Origin: Rossellomorea aquimaris
GTDB lineage: Bacteria; Bacillota; Bacilli; Bacillales; Bacillaceae_B
Direction of reading: 5' to 3'
Length of the DNA stretch: 64,000 nucleotides
NCBI RefSeq assembly: GCF_020171925.1
Contig: NZ_JAIVAR010000003.1
Location: 124,001 to 188,000 of the forward strand
Shown one piece after another: positions 17,691-25,825 of this stretch (position 1 is the first letter of the stretch; every line of letters begins with the position of its first letter). The translations under genes were made by a program, and so were the position numbers. Under the pieces are notes generated by a model, which saw only the letters and a list, made by a program, of their open reading frames with translations, was not told where the DNA came from and did not search any database.

Positions 17691-18563
17691 TCACTTTATC
17701 CGGATCGGTATCCAGATCTCACTTTTAAAATCCGGGGAACTGATATCCTTATGTTCATTCCAAAGGATCTCAGGGCCCTCTGCCTGTTCATGATTCGAAG
17801 ACGGGAACCATTCCGAGTAGATGCGGCCCCACACGTTTTGAAGTGTATCAGGGAATGGGCCGACGGCTTCAAATACCGCCCACGTCAATGCAGGTACCTC
17901 GAGCTTTTCAAAGTGATCGGGGCATTCTTTTGTGGTGGCTGCCCCGATGTAATGATCGAGTTCCCCTTTTTCCTCCATCCTGCCTTCAGAGAAGTTGACC
18001 GAGGCACTGATCAACCCGGAAGGTTCGATATTGGAAAGACTCTTCATCTCACTGATCATTCCTTCAGTCAAGCTGCTCCACATGGAAGCAATATCCGGGT
18101 TGACCCCGTTGAATATGATCGGCACCCTTTTCATTATGCCAGCAATGCAAAAGGCTTCCTTCTCTACAATACGATAATTCATTTCTTCCACTCCATCTAT
18201 GGTTAATTGGAAGGTCATTTTTGGAAAGGCTTTAAGGGCACTGCCATTTCCCCTCGCTTCTGTCGGCGTGCACCCATGAAATTCCCTGAAGGCTCTTGTA
18301 AATGAGTCAGGGGACCGGTATCCGAATTTAACCGCTGCATCGATCACTTTCACATGCTGATTTCTCAATTCATGAGCGGCCAGAGTCAATCTTCTTCTCC
18401 GGATGTATTCCGACAGGCTGATGCCGGCAAGGTAAGAAAACATCCGTTGAAAGTGGTATTGGGAACAAACCGCACGCCTCGCTACTTCCTTCAAGTCAAT
18501 TTCTTCCGACAAACTCTCTTCGATATAGCTTAAAGCCTCATTCATTTTTTGAAGTGAATCCAA
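17691..18563 (-). CDS. AraC-family regulator with GyrI-like effector domain
   Basis: A 290-residue regulator. Two AraC helix-turn-helix motifs occupy residues about 5-105 ([19 protein letters not shown], then [20 protein letters not shown] with the family FGYxSxxxFxRAF). Residues about 125-290 are a GyrI-like/Rob-type effector-binding domain ([18 protein letters not shown] to EIWIPIR). I chose the TTG at 18561-18563, which has AAAGGAGG eight bases upstream; the frame is open further but would include the ribosome site. It likely responds to a hydrophobic compound. Confidence 0.88.
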   Translation of the reverse strand: MDSLQKMNEALSYIEESLSEEIDLKEVARRAVCSQYHFQRMFSYLAGISLSEYIRRRRLTLAAHELRNQHVKVIDAAVKFGYRSPDSFTRAFREFHGCTPTEARGNGSALKAFPKMTFQLTIDGVEEMNYRIVEKEAFCIAGIMKRVPIIFNGVNPDIASMWSSLTEGMISEMKSLSNIEPSGLISASVNFSEGRMEEKGELDHYIGAATTKECPDHFEKLEVPALTWAVFEAVGPFPDTLQNVWGRIYSEWFPSSNHEQAEGPEILWNEHKDISSPDFKSEIWIPIRIK

Positions 18564-18811
18564 GTGAATGACCTCCTTTACACTCATAGAATAGCAGGGA
18601 TTTTATAGCTGTACCCGACAGTTCTTGCCGAGTTTTGCAGGCTTATCGCTCACGGCTTTTCCTAAATGACAGTATAATGCTTATCCTATTATGCATACAA
18701 CATCCTTCGGGTCTCTTTTTCCGGAATGGAATCGGATGATAGTAGGAACTTTACAGACTACCACTTACATACGATAAGGTGACATGAGAAATAGCAGGAG
18801 GATGTTTGTTT

Positions 18812-19318
18812 ATGGATCGATTCCCTTATAGGTTCGGAGCTCATTCCGAACGTCCCTATTCTTATTGGATTCGGCAAGGAGCAGAAAGTTACGGGGCAAA
18901 GGGAGCACTGAACGCACCTGACCTCACCTTTCAGGAAATGCTCACCTACGCCATGCAAGATGAATATCTGGCTCAATCAAGATACAATGCGATTCTTGGA
19001 ACATTCGGTTCAAACCGTACTTTTCAACAAATTAGAGAAGCAGAGCTAAGACATATTTCCGCACTGGCACAGCTATTTAACATGTACGGAATCCCTTTGC
19101 CTCCGGACGTTTCACAGACTTTCGTTCAAACACCGGTTTCGGTAAAAGCAGCTTTTGCCCAAGGAGTTCAGGGAGAAATCGAAAATATCGCCATGTATGA
19201 CAGATTTTTAAGCTATGATCTTCCGTCTGATGCCAGATCCGTGTTTACAAACCTGCGCAATGCATCAGTGAATCATCTTGCTGCATTTGAAAGAGGACTT
19301 GCAAGGAGGAAGACATGA
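18812..19318 (+). CDS. Ferritin-like DUF2202 protein
   Basis: A 168-residue all-helical protein of the ferritin-like superfamily. DEYLAQSRYNAIL near residues 50-62, REAELRHISAL near 77-87 and EIENIAMYDRFL near 123-134 supply the Glu and ExxH pairs of a di-metal site. Residues 1-30 are an aromatic-rich extension. It may bind iron or oxidise it, but DUF2202 members are uncharacterised. GGAGG lies ten bases before the ATG at 18812; a TTG at 18806 is possible. It stands alone between divergent and convergent neighbours. Confidence 0.75.
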   Translation: MDRFPYRFGAHSERPYSYWIRQGAESYGAKGALNAPDLTFQEMLTYAMQDEYLAQSRYNAILGTFGSNRTFQQIREAELRHISALAQLFNMYGIPLPPDVSQTFVQTPVSVKAAFAQGVQGEIENIAMYDRFLSYDLPSDARSVFTNLRNASVNHLAAFERGLARRKT

Positions 19319-19320
19319 AC

Positions 19321-19367
19321 AAAGGCCCGTCCCGCAGTGCGTTAAAGCAGTGCAGAACGGGCCTTTT
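19321..19367. terminator. Bidirectional hairpin resembling the dispersed repeats
   Basis: AAAGGCCCGT pairs with ACGGGCCTTT, with GCAGTGC copies inside. A T-rich stretch follows on the plus strand. The left arm GGCCCGTCCC is a variant of the dispersed palindrome arm. It separates the convergent ferritin-like and response-regulator genes. Confidence 0.75.
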
Positions 19368-19369
19368 GT

Positions 19370-19858
19370 TTATCCAGCTGGCATTTTGATTTTATCTTTC
19401 AGGGTTGAGAAGTAGGTTTTGACTGATTTCATTGCTGTCAGTGGAGGCGGCGCTTCCGGAATATCCTCTTGATCCATCAGTTCAGGGGTATAGATGCGGC
19501 TTCCGCTCATGATGCTGCGGATCGAACCGGCAAGCTCTTCACCTGGACTGTCCTTTAGCAGGTACCCGCTGATATCGGCTTCGATGACACGCTTATAGTA
19601 TCCGTTCCTTGCGAAGGTGGTCAAGATGATCACTTTGCATTGGAGGTGCTTCAATTCTTCCGCTGCTTCAATACCAGTCTTCCTAGGCATTTCCATATCC
19701 ATGATACAAACATCGGGTTTCACTAGATTCACAAGCCTGACAGCCTCTTCCCCATTCTTCGCAAGACCCACCACGTCCATATCCTCTTCTAAATCGAGAA
19801 GGGATGCAATCGCTCCCAACAGCAACGCTTGATCCTCTGCAATGACAATTCGAATCAT
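19370..19858 (-). CDS. DesR-like response regulator with a damaged HTH domain
   Basis: A 162-residue NarL-type regulator. The receiver domain is complete: acidic EDQ near residue 8, phospho-Asp in VCIMDMEMPRKTG near 54, Thr in IILTTFARNG and Lys in YLLKDSPGEEL. After the DesR-like linker (RIYTPELM) the LuxR-type helix-turn-helix should follow, but only PPLTAMKSVKTYFSTLKDKIKM remains in outline (see positions 138-159): the leading helices are missing and the end is short. A neat internal deletion seems likely. No DesK kinase gene lies between it and the desaturase. It may be non-functional or act without binding DNA. Confidence 0.8.
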   Translation of the reverse strand: MIRIVIAEDQALLLGAIASLLDLEEDMDVVGLAKNGEEAVRLVNLVKPDVCIMDMEMPRKTGIEAAEELKHLQCKVIILTTFARNGYYKRVIEADISGYLLKDSPGEELAGSIRSIMSGSRIYTPELMDQEDIPEAPPPLTAMKSVKTYFSTLKDKIKMPAG

Positions 19859-19927
19859 GTAAGTCTCTCCTTCATTCCCGGCTTTACAAATATGACCCCC
19901 CTTATGAGAAGGAGAGTCATGTTAATC

Positions 19928-20953
19928 TTATAATTCAGGCTTCGCTGCAGTGGAGATCTTTGTTTTCGGTAAAGACCTGACCTCTTTAAAACTTACAAAG
20001 TTCTTTCGATCTTCGTCCCACAGGCGGAAACGGAGGGATGTCAAACTTGTAGCGAGCGTGATTGTCGGTACGTGCTGCAGTTCTGGAATGCTGTTGTGAG
20101 TCTCTTCAAGTCTGTAGTTCGGCACTCTCGGACTTAAATGATGAATATGGTGATAGCCGATATTCCCGGTCAGGAATTGAAGCACTTTCGGAAGCTTATA
20201 ATAAGAGCTTCCTTCCACTGCCGCTAATACATATTCCCACTCTTTGTCTTCTTCAAAATACGAGTCTTCAAATGTGTGCTGAACGTAGAACAGCCAAATG
20301 CCCGCTGCACCTGAGATCATGAAGATGGACCCCTGCACGATCAGGAACTGCTGCCATCCGACTGTCACACAGAGAATAACCGTGACAGCAGCGATCAGAA
20401 TATTCACAAGATACGTATTCATACGTTCTTTCTTTCTTGCACCTTTGCGATTAAATCTGTTCTTTATAAGGAATACCCAGATAGGTCCCAATGCAAACAT
20501 GACGATCGGATTACGGTAAAGACGATAAGCGAGGCGCAATTTAAGAGGCGCAGCTTTATATTCATCCACCGTCAGCGTCCAGATATCCCCGGTACCGCGT
20601 TTGTCTAAGTTACCGCTTGTTGCATGGTGAACGGTATGGTCATGGCCCCATTGGTCGAACGGGAACACGGTGATGACACCCAGTGCAGTCCCCACAATTC
20701 GGTTTGTGCGTCGGCTCTTGAAGAAGTTATAGTGCGTGCAATCATGGAAGATGATGAAGATCCTTGTCAAGAATCCAGCCGCAACCATCATTGGCAGCAG
20801 CGCTAACCAATATGAAACGGAAAGAGCTTGATAGGCAAGAACCCACAAGATCATAAACGGTATCACCGTGTTAATCAGCTGCCATATACTTTCTTTTGTT
20901 GTCCCTTTTTCATAGGGTGCTACTTGTTTTTTCAATGTTTTAAGGTTTGTCAT
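19928..20953 (-). CDS. des: Membrane acyl-lipid desaturase Des
   Basis: A 341-residue membrane di-iron fatty-acid desaturase that would introduce a double bond into membrane phospholipid acyl chains on cooling. The three His boxes are present: HDCTHYNFF near residues 69-77, HDHTVHH near 103-109, and GYHHIHHLSPRVPNY near 264-278. Hydrophobic pairs lie near 28-65 and 185-225. ATG is preceded by AAAAGGGGATCTG. In B. subtilis des is followed by desK-desR; here only a truncated regulator follows, 69 bp downstream. Confidence 0.9.
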   Translation of the reverse strand: MTNLKTLKKQVAPYEKGTTKESIWQLINTVIPFMILWVLAYQALSVSYWLALLPMMVAAGFLTRIFIIFHDCTHYNFFKSRRTNRIVGTALGVITVFPFDQWGHDHTVHHATSGNLDKRGTGDIWTLTVDEYKAAPLKLRLAYRLYRNPIVMFALGPIWVFLIKNRFNRKGARKKERMNTYLVNILIAAVTVILCVTVGWQQFLIVQGSIFMISGAAGIWLFYVQHTFEDSYFEEDKEWEYVLAAVEGSSYYKLPKVLQFLTGNIGYHHIHHLSPRVPNYRLEETHNSIPELQHVPTITLATSLTSLRFRLWDEDRKNFVSFKEVRSLPKTKISTAAKPEL

Positions 20954-21027
20954 TTATTCAGATCCCCTTTTCGTTGGGTTGTAAGAACAACTATATAGGA
21001 ATAAGAAACATATTTTTAGTAGTAGGT

Positions 21028-21055
21028 GTCATGGCTTGGATATGACAAGTGTCAT
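21028..21055 (-). promoter_or_regulatory. Candidate DesR operator upstream of des
   Basis: TGTCAT at 21028-21033, then the inverted pair ATGACA-AG-TGTCAT at 21042-21055, about 75-100 bp before the des start. Repeated TGTCAT elements upstream of des fit a response-regulator site. Which protein binds them is unclear because the adjacent regulator lacks a full HTH. Confidence 0.5.
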
Positions 21056-21075
21056 ATTTTTATAGGAAAGGACAC

Positions 21076-21128
21076 AAAAAAACGCCTGAATCCGGTATGT
21101 CTTGCTTTAGCGTACCCGGAATCAGGCG
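21076..21128 (-). terminator. Rho-independent terminator
   Basis: CGCCTGATTCCGG pairs with CCGGATTCAGGCG, followed by TTTTTTT in minus orientation, after the DUF4145-like gene. Confidence 0.85.
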
Positions 21129-21142
21129 GAACCATTTGTTTT

Positions 21143-22339
21143 TTATGTCATTTGTGAAAGAATACTGAAATTCATCAAAAATTGACGCAACCCTTCAGTG
21201 TCGTCAAACTTAAATGAATATCCATAGCTGATTGGGGTTTTCCTGTTATCCCCGCTCTTAGGAAAACGTCTCAGTGCTGTACTGTAACTTGGTTTTTCAG
21301 GAAGATCAAAATGACTTGCAGCCGTTTCGGGATGAACAACGACAGTCGTCTGTTTGTTTGGAAGTAGATAAACGATTTGTTTATTCAACTTATGCTCGAA
21401 CTCCGCTGCCTTTTTCGTTTTATTAACTACTACAAAATCCGCATCGTTAAACGCACTGTACACGTCATCATTTATTTGGATTGTATGGCCAGTCTGTTCC
21501 TGCTCGGTGATAAGTTCCGTGCCAGTCATCTGAATGAGCTGCTCCCAGAACTTTTCCATTGAATGAGTACCAATGCCGATCAGATTCATGTGCAAGGTGT
21601 CGAGGGAATCCGGCAGTTCCTTTAAAGAATCGATTCCAATCCTAGACAATTCAGAGAGCAGGTAGTTGCTCCCTGTCACTGGAAGTTCGTTCATTGGCTT
21701 ATCTGCAATCTCCAGTGGAATTAAAAGTACATCATTCATAAACCGCAATTTCAGAGGTCTTTTCGCTTTGGTGACAGGGATCGTTGAATCTGCTTTCTTT
21801 TCTGCTTTAACGCCTTCAAGCTGGCGTTGAATATCAGCCCACATGTTGTCCAATTTCCGATCAACATATGGCTTGATGAACTCCTCCAACTCTGCAACAT
21901 TCAGTGTGTTCGAACGCATAGGGACCGGAACTTTATAGAGTGGTGACTTGAACGTGTGAGACACATAGACCTGCATATACCAAACACTTATATCAAATAA
22001 AAAGCGATGGGCCTGGAGCATGTCCGTTACGTTTGCATCCGTTACTTCATGGACCGCTTTATTCCCTTTTTTCCGGATCCACTCGAATTTCATATAAAGA
22101 TCTTCATCAATTGCATTATCCCGGAACAATCTATGTATGCGCTCTGCGTGCTTCAGTCCGTAAAGCGTTTCAAGCTCTTCTGCTTCACTGATTAATTTGA
22201 CAATCTCTTCATTATATAATCGGGCTTGCATCAGCGCAGCCTGAGGTTCTTCAAAGATCTTCTCCTCAATACGTGCGGCTAGGTCGGCCAACTCCACCGA
22301 AAAATCTTTTACAAATTCAAATATTGACGCCACCATCAT
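21143..22339 (-). CDS. DUF4145-like protein, unknown function
   Basis: A 398-residue soluble protein. The N-terminal 120 residues (LMQARLYNEEIVKLI, ERIHRLFRDNAIDEDLY, IRKKGNKAVHE) match the DUF4145 helical domain that also sits at the N-terminus of several restriction and helicase proteins. The remainder is unassigned, with no nuclease or helicase motif that I can see. The start is ambiguous among ATG, ATG and GTG behind one AGGAGAG site. DUF4145 occurs in defence-related proteins, but nothing nearby supports that role. Confidence 0.6.
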   Translation of the reverse strand: MMVASIFEFVKDFSVELADLAARIEEKIFEEPQAALMQARLYNEEIVKLISEAEELETLYGLKHAERIHRLFRDNAIDEDLYMKFEWIRKKGNKAVHEVTDANVTDMLQAHRFLFDISVWYMQVYVSHTFKSPLYKVPVPMRSNTLNVAELEEFIKPYVDRKLDNMWADIQRQLEGVKAEKKADSTIPVTKAKRPLKLRFMNDVLLIPLEIADKPMNELPVTGSNYLLSELSRIGIDSLKELPDSLDTLHMNLIGIGTHSMEKFWEQLIQMTGTELITEQEQTGHTIQINDDVYSAFNDADFVVVNKTKKAAEFEHKLNKQIVYLLPNKQTTVVVHPETAASHFDLPEKPSYSTALRRFPKSGDNRKTPISYGYSFKFDDTEGLRQFLMNFSILSQMT

Positions 22340-22435
22340 CTCTCCTGACTACTATTTTTCCAAAAAATACATTATTAGTTTATCAGAAATAAAGGTGGTA
22401 TGATCACTAATTTATATTGCTTTCTTCGTACCACA

Positions 22436-22462
22436 AAAAAAAGACCCTAATTAAAGAGTCCT
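22436..22462 (-). terminator. Weak terminator
   Basis: GGACTCT and AGGGTC pair imperfectly, followed by eight T in minus orientation, after the membrane-protein gene. Confidence 0.55.
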
Positions 22463-22897
22463 CTAAGCGCTTTGCTGAATTTGTTTTACTCCTGCTTCTG
22501 TTGAAGATCCCTCCATGGCACTCACAAGCAGCAACGACAGTCCTGCAATGAATGTATATAAGACTCCGTACATCATGGCATCCACCATATCCCCTGTACT
22601 GAAAGTCAGTAAGACAACCATATAAAGCAGACTTGCGGAACCAGATACAAAAGCTGCAATCCGACTGTAAAACCCTTGGTTCCTGAATGCCAATATCGCT
22701 GTCAGCACGCCCAGTACTGGAAGGAAATACAGTCCTTTTAACAACCCGAAGCCTGCTAAGTTCCCTCCGATTCCCCCAAGTTCCCCTATGAGAGTAGGGA
22801 ATCTCGCACCCGAAACAGTGTCCACCACAGCATCAAACCAAGGCATAAAAAAAGAAATTGATAAAGCCACACCCAATAAGATTTTTGTCCATTTCAT
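22463..22897 (-). CDS. Four-helix membrane protein, unknown function
   Basis: A 144-residue protein with hydrophobic segments at about residues 5-22, 55-70, 80-100 and 108-127 and a short hydrophilic C-terminus. AACAGGAGGTGG precedes the ATG. No family motif is recognised. It is transcribed alone, between the terminator of the TRM11-like unit and its own terminator. Confidence 0.65.
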   Translation of the reverse strand: MKWTKILLGVALSISFFMPWFDAVVDTVSGARFPTLIGELGGIGGNLAGFGLLKGLYFLPVLGVLTAILAFRNQGFYSRIAAFVSGSASLLYMVVLLTFSTGDMVDAMMYGVLYTFIAGLSLLLVSAMEGSSTEAGVKQIQQSA

Positions 22898-22971
22898 GTT
22901 GCTACCACCTCCTGTTGTAAACTTTATGTTGCATCAGTCTTTTTTATGAGAAAGTAGCAGGGAAAAATGGC

Positions 22972-23012
22972 CTAAAAAAAAGATGCTTCACTGTAAATTA
23001 GTGAAGCGCATC
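22972..23012 (-). terminator. Rho-independent terminator
   Basis: GATGCGCTTCACT pairs with AGTGAAGCATC, followed by eight T in minus orientation. The stop codon of the small frame at 22998-23117 lies in its loop. Confidence 0.85.
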
Positions 23013-23117
23013 CTCCCCCGTGAAAGAGGCTTTCCTATAGTAAGGATAGAGACTGCTAAATAGTCGTACACCCATTTCTTCACCTTGCGTTAAACGAAAA
23101 TCATCATTAAGCGTCAC
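22998..23117 (-). CDS. Possible 39-residue protein coupled to the TRM11-like gene
   Basis: A GTG at 23115-23117 overlaps the TRM11-like stop codon as GTGA, the usual form of translational coupling, and the frame runs 39 codons to a TAA in the loop of the shared terminator. It contains EEMGVRLFSSLYPYYRKASF, a moderately hydrophobic aromatic stretch. An internal ATG behind AAGGTGA would give 25 residues. The fit between stop and terminator supports expression. The family is unknown. Confidence 0.4.
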   Translation of the reverse strand: MTLNDDFRLTQGEEMGVRLFSSLYPYYRKASFTGEDALH

Positions 23118-24060
23118 TCGCAGACGATGACTTGACGAACAAACCGGCCCTTCGATACCTCGCACCGATCTGTAATCTCGAATCCAGCTTTCCCGATGAC
23201 ATCATCCACATCCTCGACCGATACAATGACGACCTTGGAGGCGAACCGCCTTGCACTCTGAAGCATCTCAAGCTGTTCCTCCACTGTAATCACCGAACAT
23301 AAATTGTAGGGAAGGTCGATGATGGCTGCATCATACTGACCCGTAACCTCGCGGATATCCTTCAAGGATACTTCAGCATCAAGGCCGAAATATGCAAGGT
23401 TCTCTCTTACACCAGACAGGATAAGGGGATTACGGTCGCTCCCGATGATATCGATCCCCATCGATCGTGCCTCAACGAGCACCGTCCCGATTCCACAGCA
23501 GGGGTCGATCAGCTTCACACCTTCTGTTTCAGGAGCTGCAATGTTGACGACGGCTCTAGCAACGCGCGTCCCCAGTGCAGTGGAATAGCTATTCGGTTTC
23601 CATTGATGCCGCAGCCACACGGCTTCATTTTTGCTATACTCCCCTAGTATCCAGCGATCACCAGTGTTCAGGATACCCAGCCAAATCGAAGGATTATCAA
23701 GGTCCGCTTCGCCTTTTAAATGTAGCCCCACTTCTTTCTCGATCTTGCGGAGTTTCTTAAAGCCCACCTTTTCAAGATCCGGATTCTGGACGAATACGAT
23801 CTTGAAGCCATCGAACGCTTCCAACCCCTTCACTTCTTGGATTAACTCTTCTATACTCTCACCCTCGCAGATGATGCCGATTCTTTCCTTGATGAACGGG
23901 CTTCTGCTCGGATCGATTTTAGTCGTGCTTTCCACGGTACCATCGTTGGTGTCGATTCCGAACAAGGTCCTCCGCTCCAGAGCAGAAAGGGCCTCTTCGT
24001 TCGGTTCCCAGTTAAACGTATATACATAAGTTCCAATATCATTTAGTAATGTTTTCATAG
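23114..24060 (-). CDS. TRM11-like SAM-dependent RNA methyltransferase
   Basis: A 315-residue methylase of the TRM11/UPF0020 class. The N-terminal half is a THUMP-like RNA-binding region. The Rossmann part starts near 180: LIDPCCGIGTVLVEA is the SAM-binding motif I, GSDRNP motif II, and IIDLPYN takes the place of the (D/N)PPY catalytic motif, here DLPY as in archaeal/Bacillus TRM11-like proteins. Probable substrate is tRNA (N2-guanosine). I use the ATG at 24058-24060 (protein begins MKTLLNDIG); the ribosome site (GGAG) is far, about 14 bases. Confidence 0.75.
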
Positions 24061-24150
24061 ATTTAGATTCATCTCCGTATGAAGTACAATTTCTTAAAGC
24101 AGTATTTGTCCATTGTACCATGTATACGGCCCTTCGCGTCGATACAAGCT

Positions 24151-24206
24151 TGAAGGTACGTCCCAACCTTCATTAACGCGTCACCGCATCGAGGGACGTA
24201 CCTTCG
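24151..24206. repeat. Dispersed palindromic repeat, copy 2
   Basis: TGAAGGTACGTCCC at the left and GGGACGTACCTTC at the right, with ATTAACGCG inside. The inner arms differ (AACCTT against CGAG), so the stem is interrupted. It lies between the divergent TRM11-like gene and nei. Confidence 0.85.
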
Positions 24207-24300
24207 AGTATGGTTTCACCAATCGACTTCCAATATGGTGCCCGTTGGTTATATTTCTTTCAAAAGGGGAACATCTAATGATAAAAGGAGGGGGAAATCG

Positions 24301-25122
24301 ATGCCTGAAGGCCCAGAGATCAGAAGGGCAGCCGATCGGATTGAACGTGCCCTTCAACATAAGCCAGTGTTGGATATCCATTTTGCCTTTCCTCAACTTC
24401 AGGGCTACGAAGACATCCTCTTGGGGGCGGTCGTGAAGAAAGTGGATACTAAGGGGAAAGCCATGCTGATCCGCTTTGACAATGGATACACCATCTATTC
24501 GCACAATCAGCTTTATGGGAAATGGTACGTCCGGTCTTTATACAATTATCCCAATACGAACCGCCAGCTAAGATTGGCTTTGCATAATGAGAAGAAATCG
24601 GCACTGCTATATAGTGCTTCCGATATTGAGGTACTAAGGGATGAAGAAGTGGATGGCCACCCTTTCATCTCGAAAGTCGGGCCGGACATATTAAGTGAAA
24701 AGGTGACGGCTGAAACACTGTTAGAACGGATAAAAAGCAAGAAGTTCTTCAGACGAAAATGGACAAATTTCCTGCTCGATCAAGGCTTTGTCGCTGGCAT
24801 CGGGAACTACCTCAGGTCTGAAATCCTTTATGTTGCCCATATCCATCCTTCCCTTCGACCTGTCGACTGCAGTGAAGGACAATTGCAGGACGCTGCCGAT
24901 GCGATCATTTTCCTCATGGAACAATCGTATCAAACTGGCGGCATTACCAATGACCTTCAGCTCGTTGAAAAGTTGAAGGCCGAAGGGGTGACACGGTCGC
25001 GATACCGCCACTGGGTATTCAATCGGGCCGGGGCTTCTTGCTTTGTGTGCGGTACTGAAATAGAGAAAACCGTTGCCGCATCCCGTAGGCTCTATTATTG
25101 TCCATCGTGCCAAAAGCTTTAA
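24301..25122 (+). CDS. nei: Endonuclease VIII (Nei), Fpg family
   Basis: A 273-residue bifunctional DNA glycosylase/AP lyase for oxidised pyrimidines. The N-terminus MPEGPEIRRAAD carries the catalytic Pro2 and Glu3; Lys53 lies in TKGKAM; the H2TH region is GIGNYLRSEILY near 184-195; and the zinc finger CFVCG-(x)-YYCPSC closes the protein near 248-270. Ribosome site AAAAGGAGG. B. subtilis has only MutM, so this is an accessory repair gene for the group. It diverges from the TRM11-like gene. Confidence 0.92.
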   Translation: MPEGPEIRRAADRIERALQHKPVLDIHFAFPQLQGYEDILLGAVVKKVDTKGKAMLIRFDNGYTIYSHNQLYGKWYVRSLYNYPNTNRQLRLALHNEKKSALLYSASDIEVLRDEEVDGHPFISKVGPDILSEKVTAETLLERIKSKKFFRRKWTNFLLDQGFVAGIGNYLRSEILYVAHIHPSLRPVDCSEGQLQDAADAIIFLMEQSYQTGGITNDLQLVEKLKAEGVTRSRYRHWVFNRAGASCFVCGTEIEKTVAASRRLYYCPSCQKL

Positions 25123-25127
25123 CTCAC

Positions 25128-25182
25128 TAAAGGACCGTCCCTCACCACAGTGAAGCGTCAGCGTGGTGAGGGACGGTCCTTA
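25128..25182. repeat. Dispersed palindromic repeat, copy 3 (GGACCG variant)
   Basis: TAAAGGACCGTCCCTCACCAC pairs almost fully with GTGGTGAGGGACGGTCCTTA; see the arms at 25128-25148 and 25162-25182. The base changes relative to copy 1 occur on both arms. It sits between convergent nei and tetR and has no T run. Confidence 0.88.
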
Positions 25183-25204
25183 ATGGTGGGGGCCTTTTTG
25201 GCAT

Positions 25205-25825
25205 CTATTCTTTCACATTCAAGCCCCACTTGAGGTATTCGATCAATAATTGTGTTTGTTCCTTCAATTTGATGCTTTCTGAATCAAGGATGGCATGATC
25301 CACCGCTAGGCCGTCAACGTAAGAAATGATGAACCTTGCAATGACCTCGGGATCGAAACGGGGCTGGAATTCTCCTGCCTCCACCCCTTTTTCAATGATT
25401 TTCGCAGTGACCCTAAAACCATGAAAATACCTTTCTTTCGCATGTTCCCGCCTTCTTTTTTCGTTCCTTCCTGTAATGAAATATTCTAGCTTAGAAGGGG
25501 CTAACGGGTCCATTGTATCGCTGGCTGTTTTTTCTTCTCCCAAAAAGGTCATCAACAATGCATCCCAACAGGAACCTTGCTCCTCGATCATCGCTTGCAG
25601 GGACTCATCGATGATTTCCCTCTGCTGTTCCCCGATCAACGCTTCAAAGAGATCTTCCTTATTATCGAAATACTGGTACAATCCTCCCCTGCTGACCCCT
25701 GCTTTATCCATCACGTGTTTCATCGTGGTATTTTCATATCCATGTTCAATGAAGACTTCCTCTGCTGCCTGCAATAATTGCTTACGTCGCTGCTCCTTGT
25801 GTTCCTGACTGACTTTCGGTGACAT
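25205..25825 (-). CDS. TetR-family repressor (YfiR-like)
   Basis: A 206-residue repressor with an N-terminal TetR helix-turn-helix (RKQLLQAAEEVFIEHGYENT, then VMDKAGVSRGGLYQYFDNKEDLF, residues about 14-58) and an all-helical ligand domain resembling YfiR of B. subtilis. It overlaps the MFS gene end by 44 bp and is co-transcribed with it. I infer that it binds GACAC-type palindromes in two places: within the MFS promoter and within the promoter of the small-peptide array. Confidence 0.9.
   Translation of the reverse strand: MSPKVSQEHKEQRRKQLLQAAEEVFIEHGYENTTMKHVMDKAGVSRGGLYQYFDNKEDLFEALIGEQQREIIDESLQAMIEEQGSCWDALLMTFLGEEKTASDTMDPLAPSKLEYFITGRNEKRRREHAKERYFHGFRVTAKIIEKGVEAGEFQPRFDPEVIARFIISYVDGLAVDHAILDSESIKLKEQTQLLIEYLKWGLNVKE

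Noticed and set aside
25128..25182. Ordinary Rho-independent terminator
   Set aside because: No T run on either side, and the arms belong to the dispersed family; it may end transcripts but is better called a repeat.
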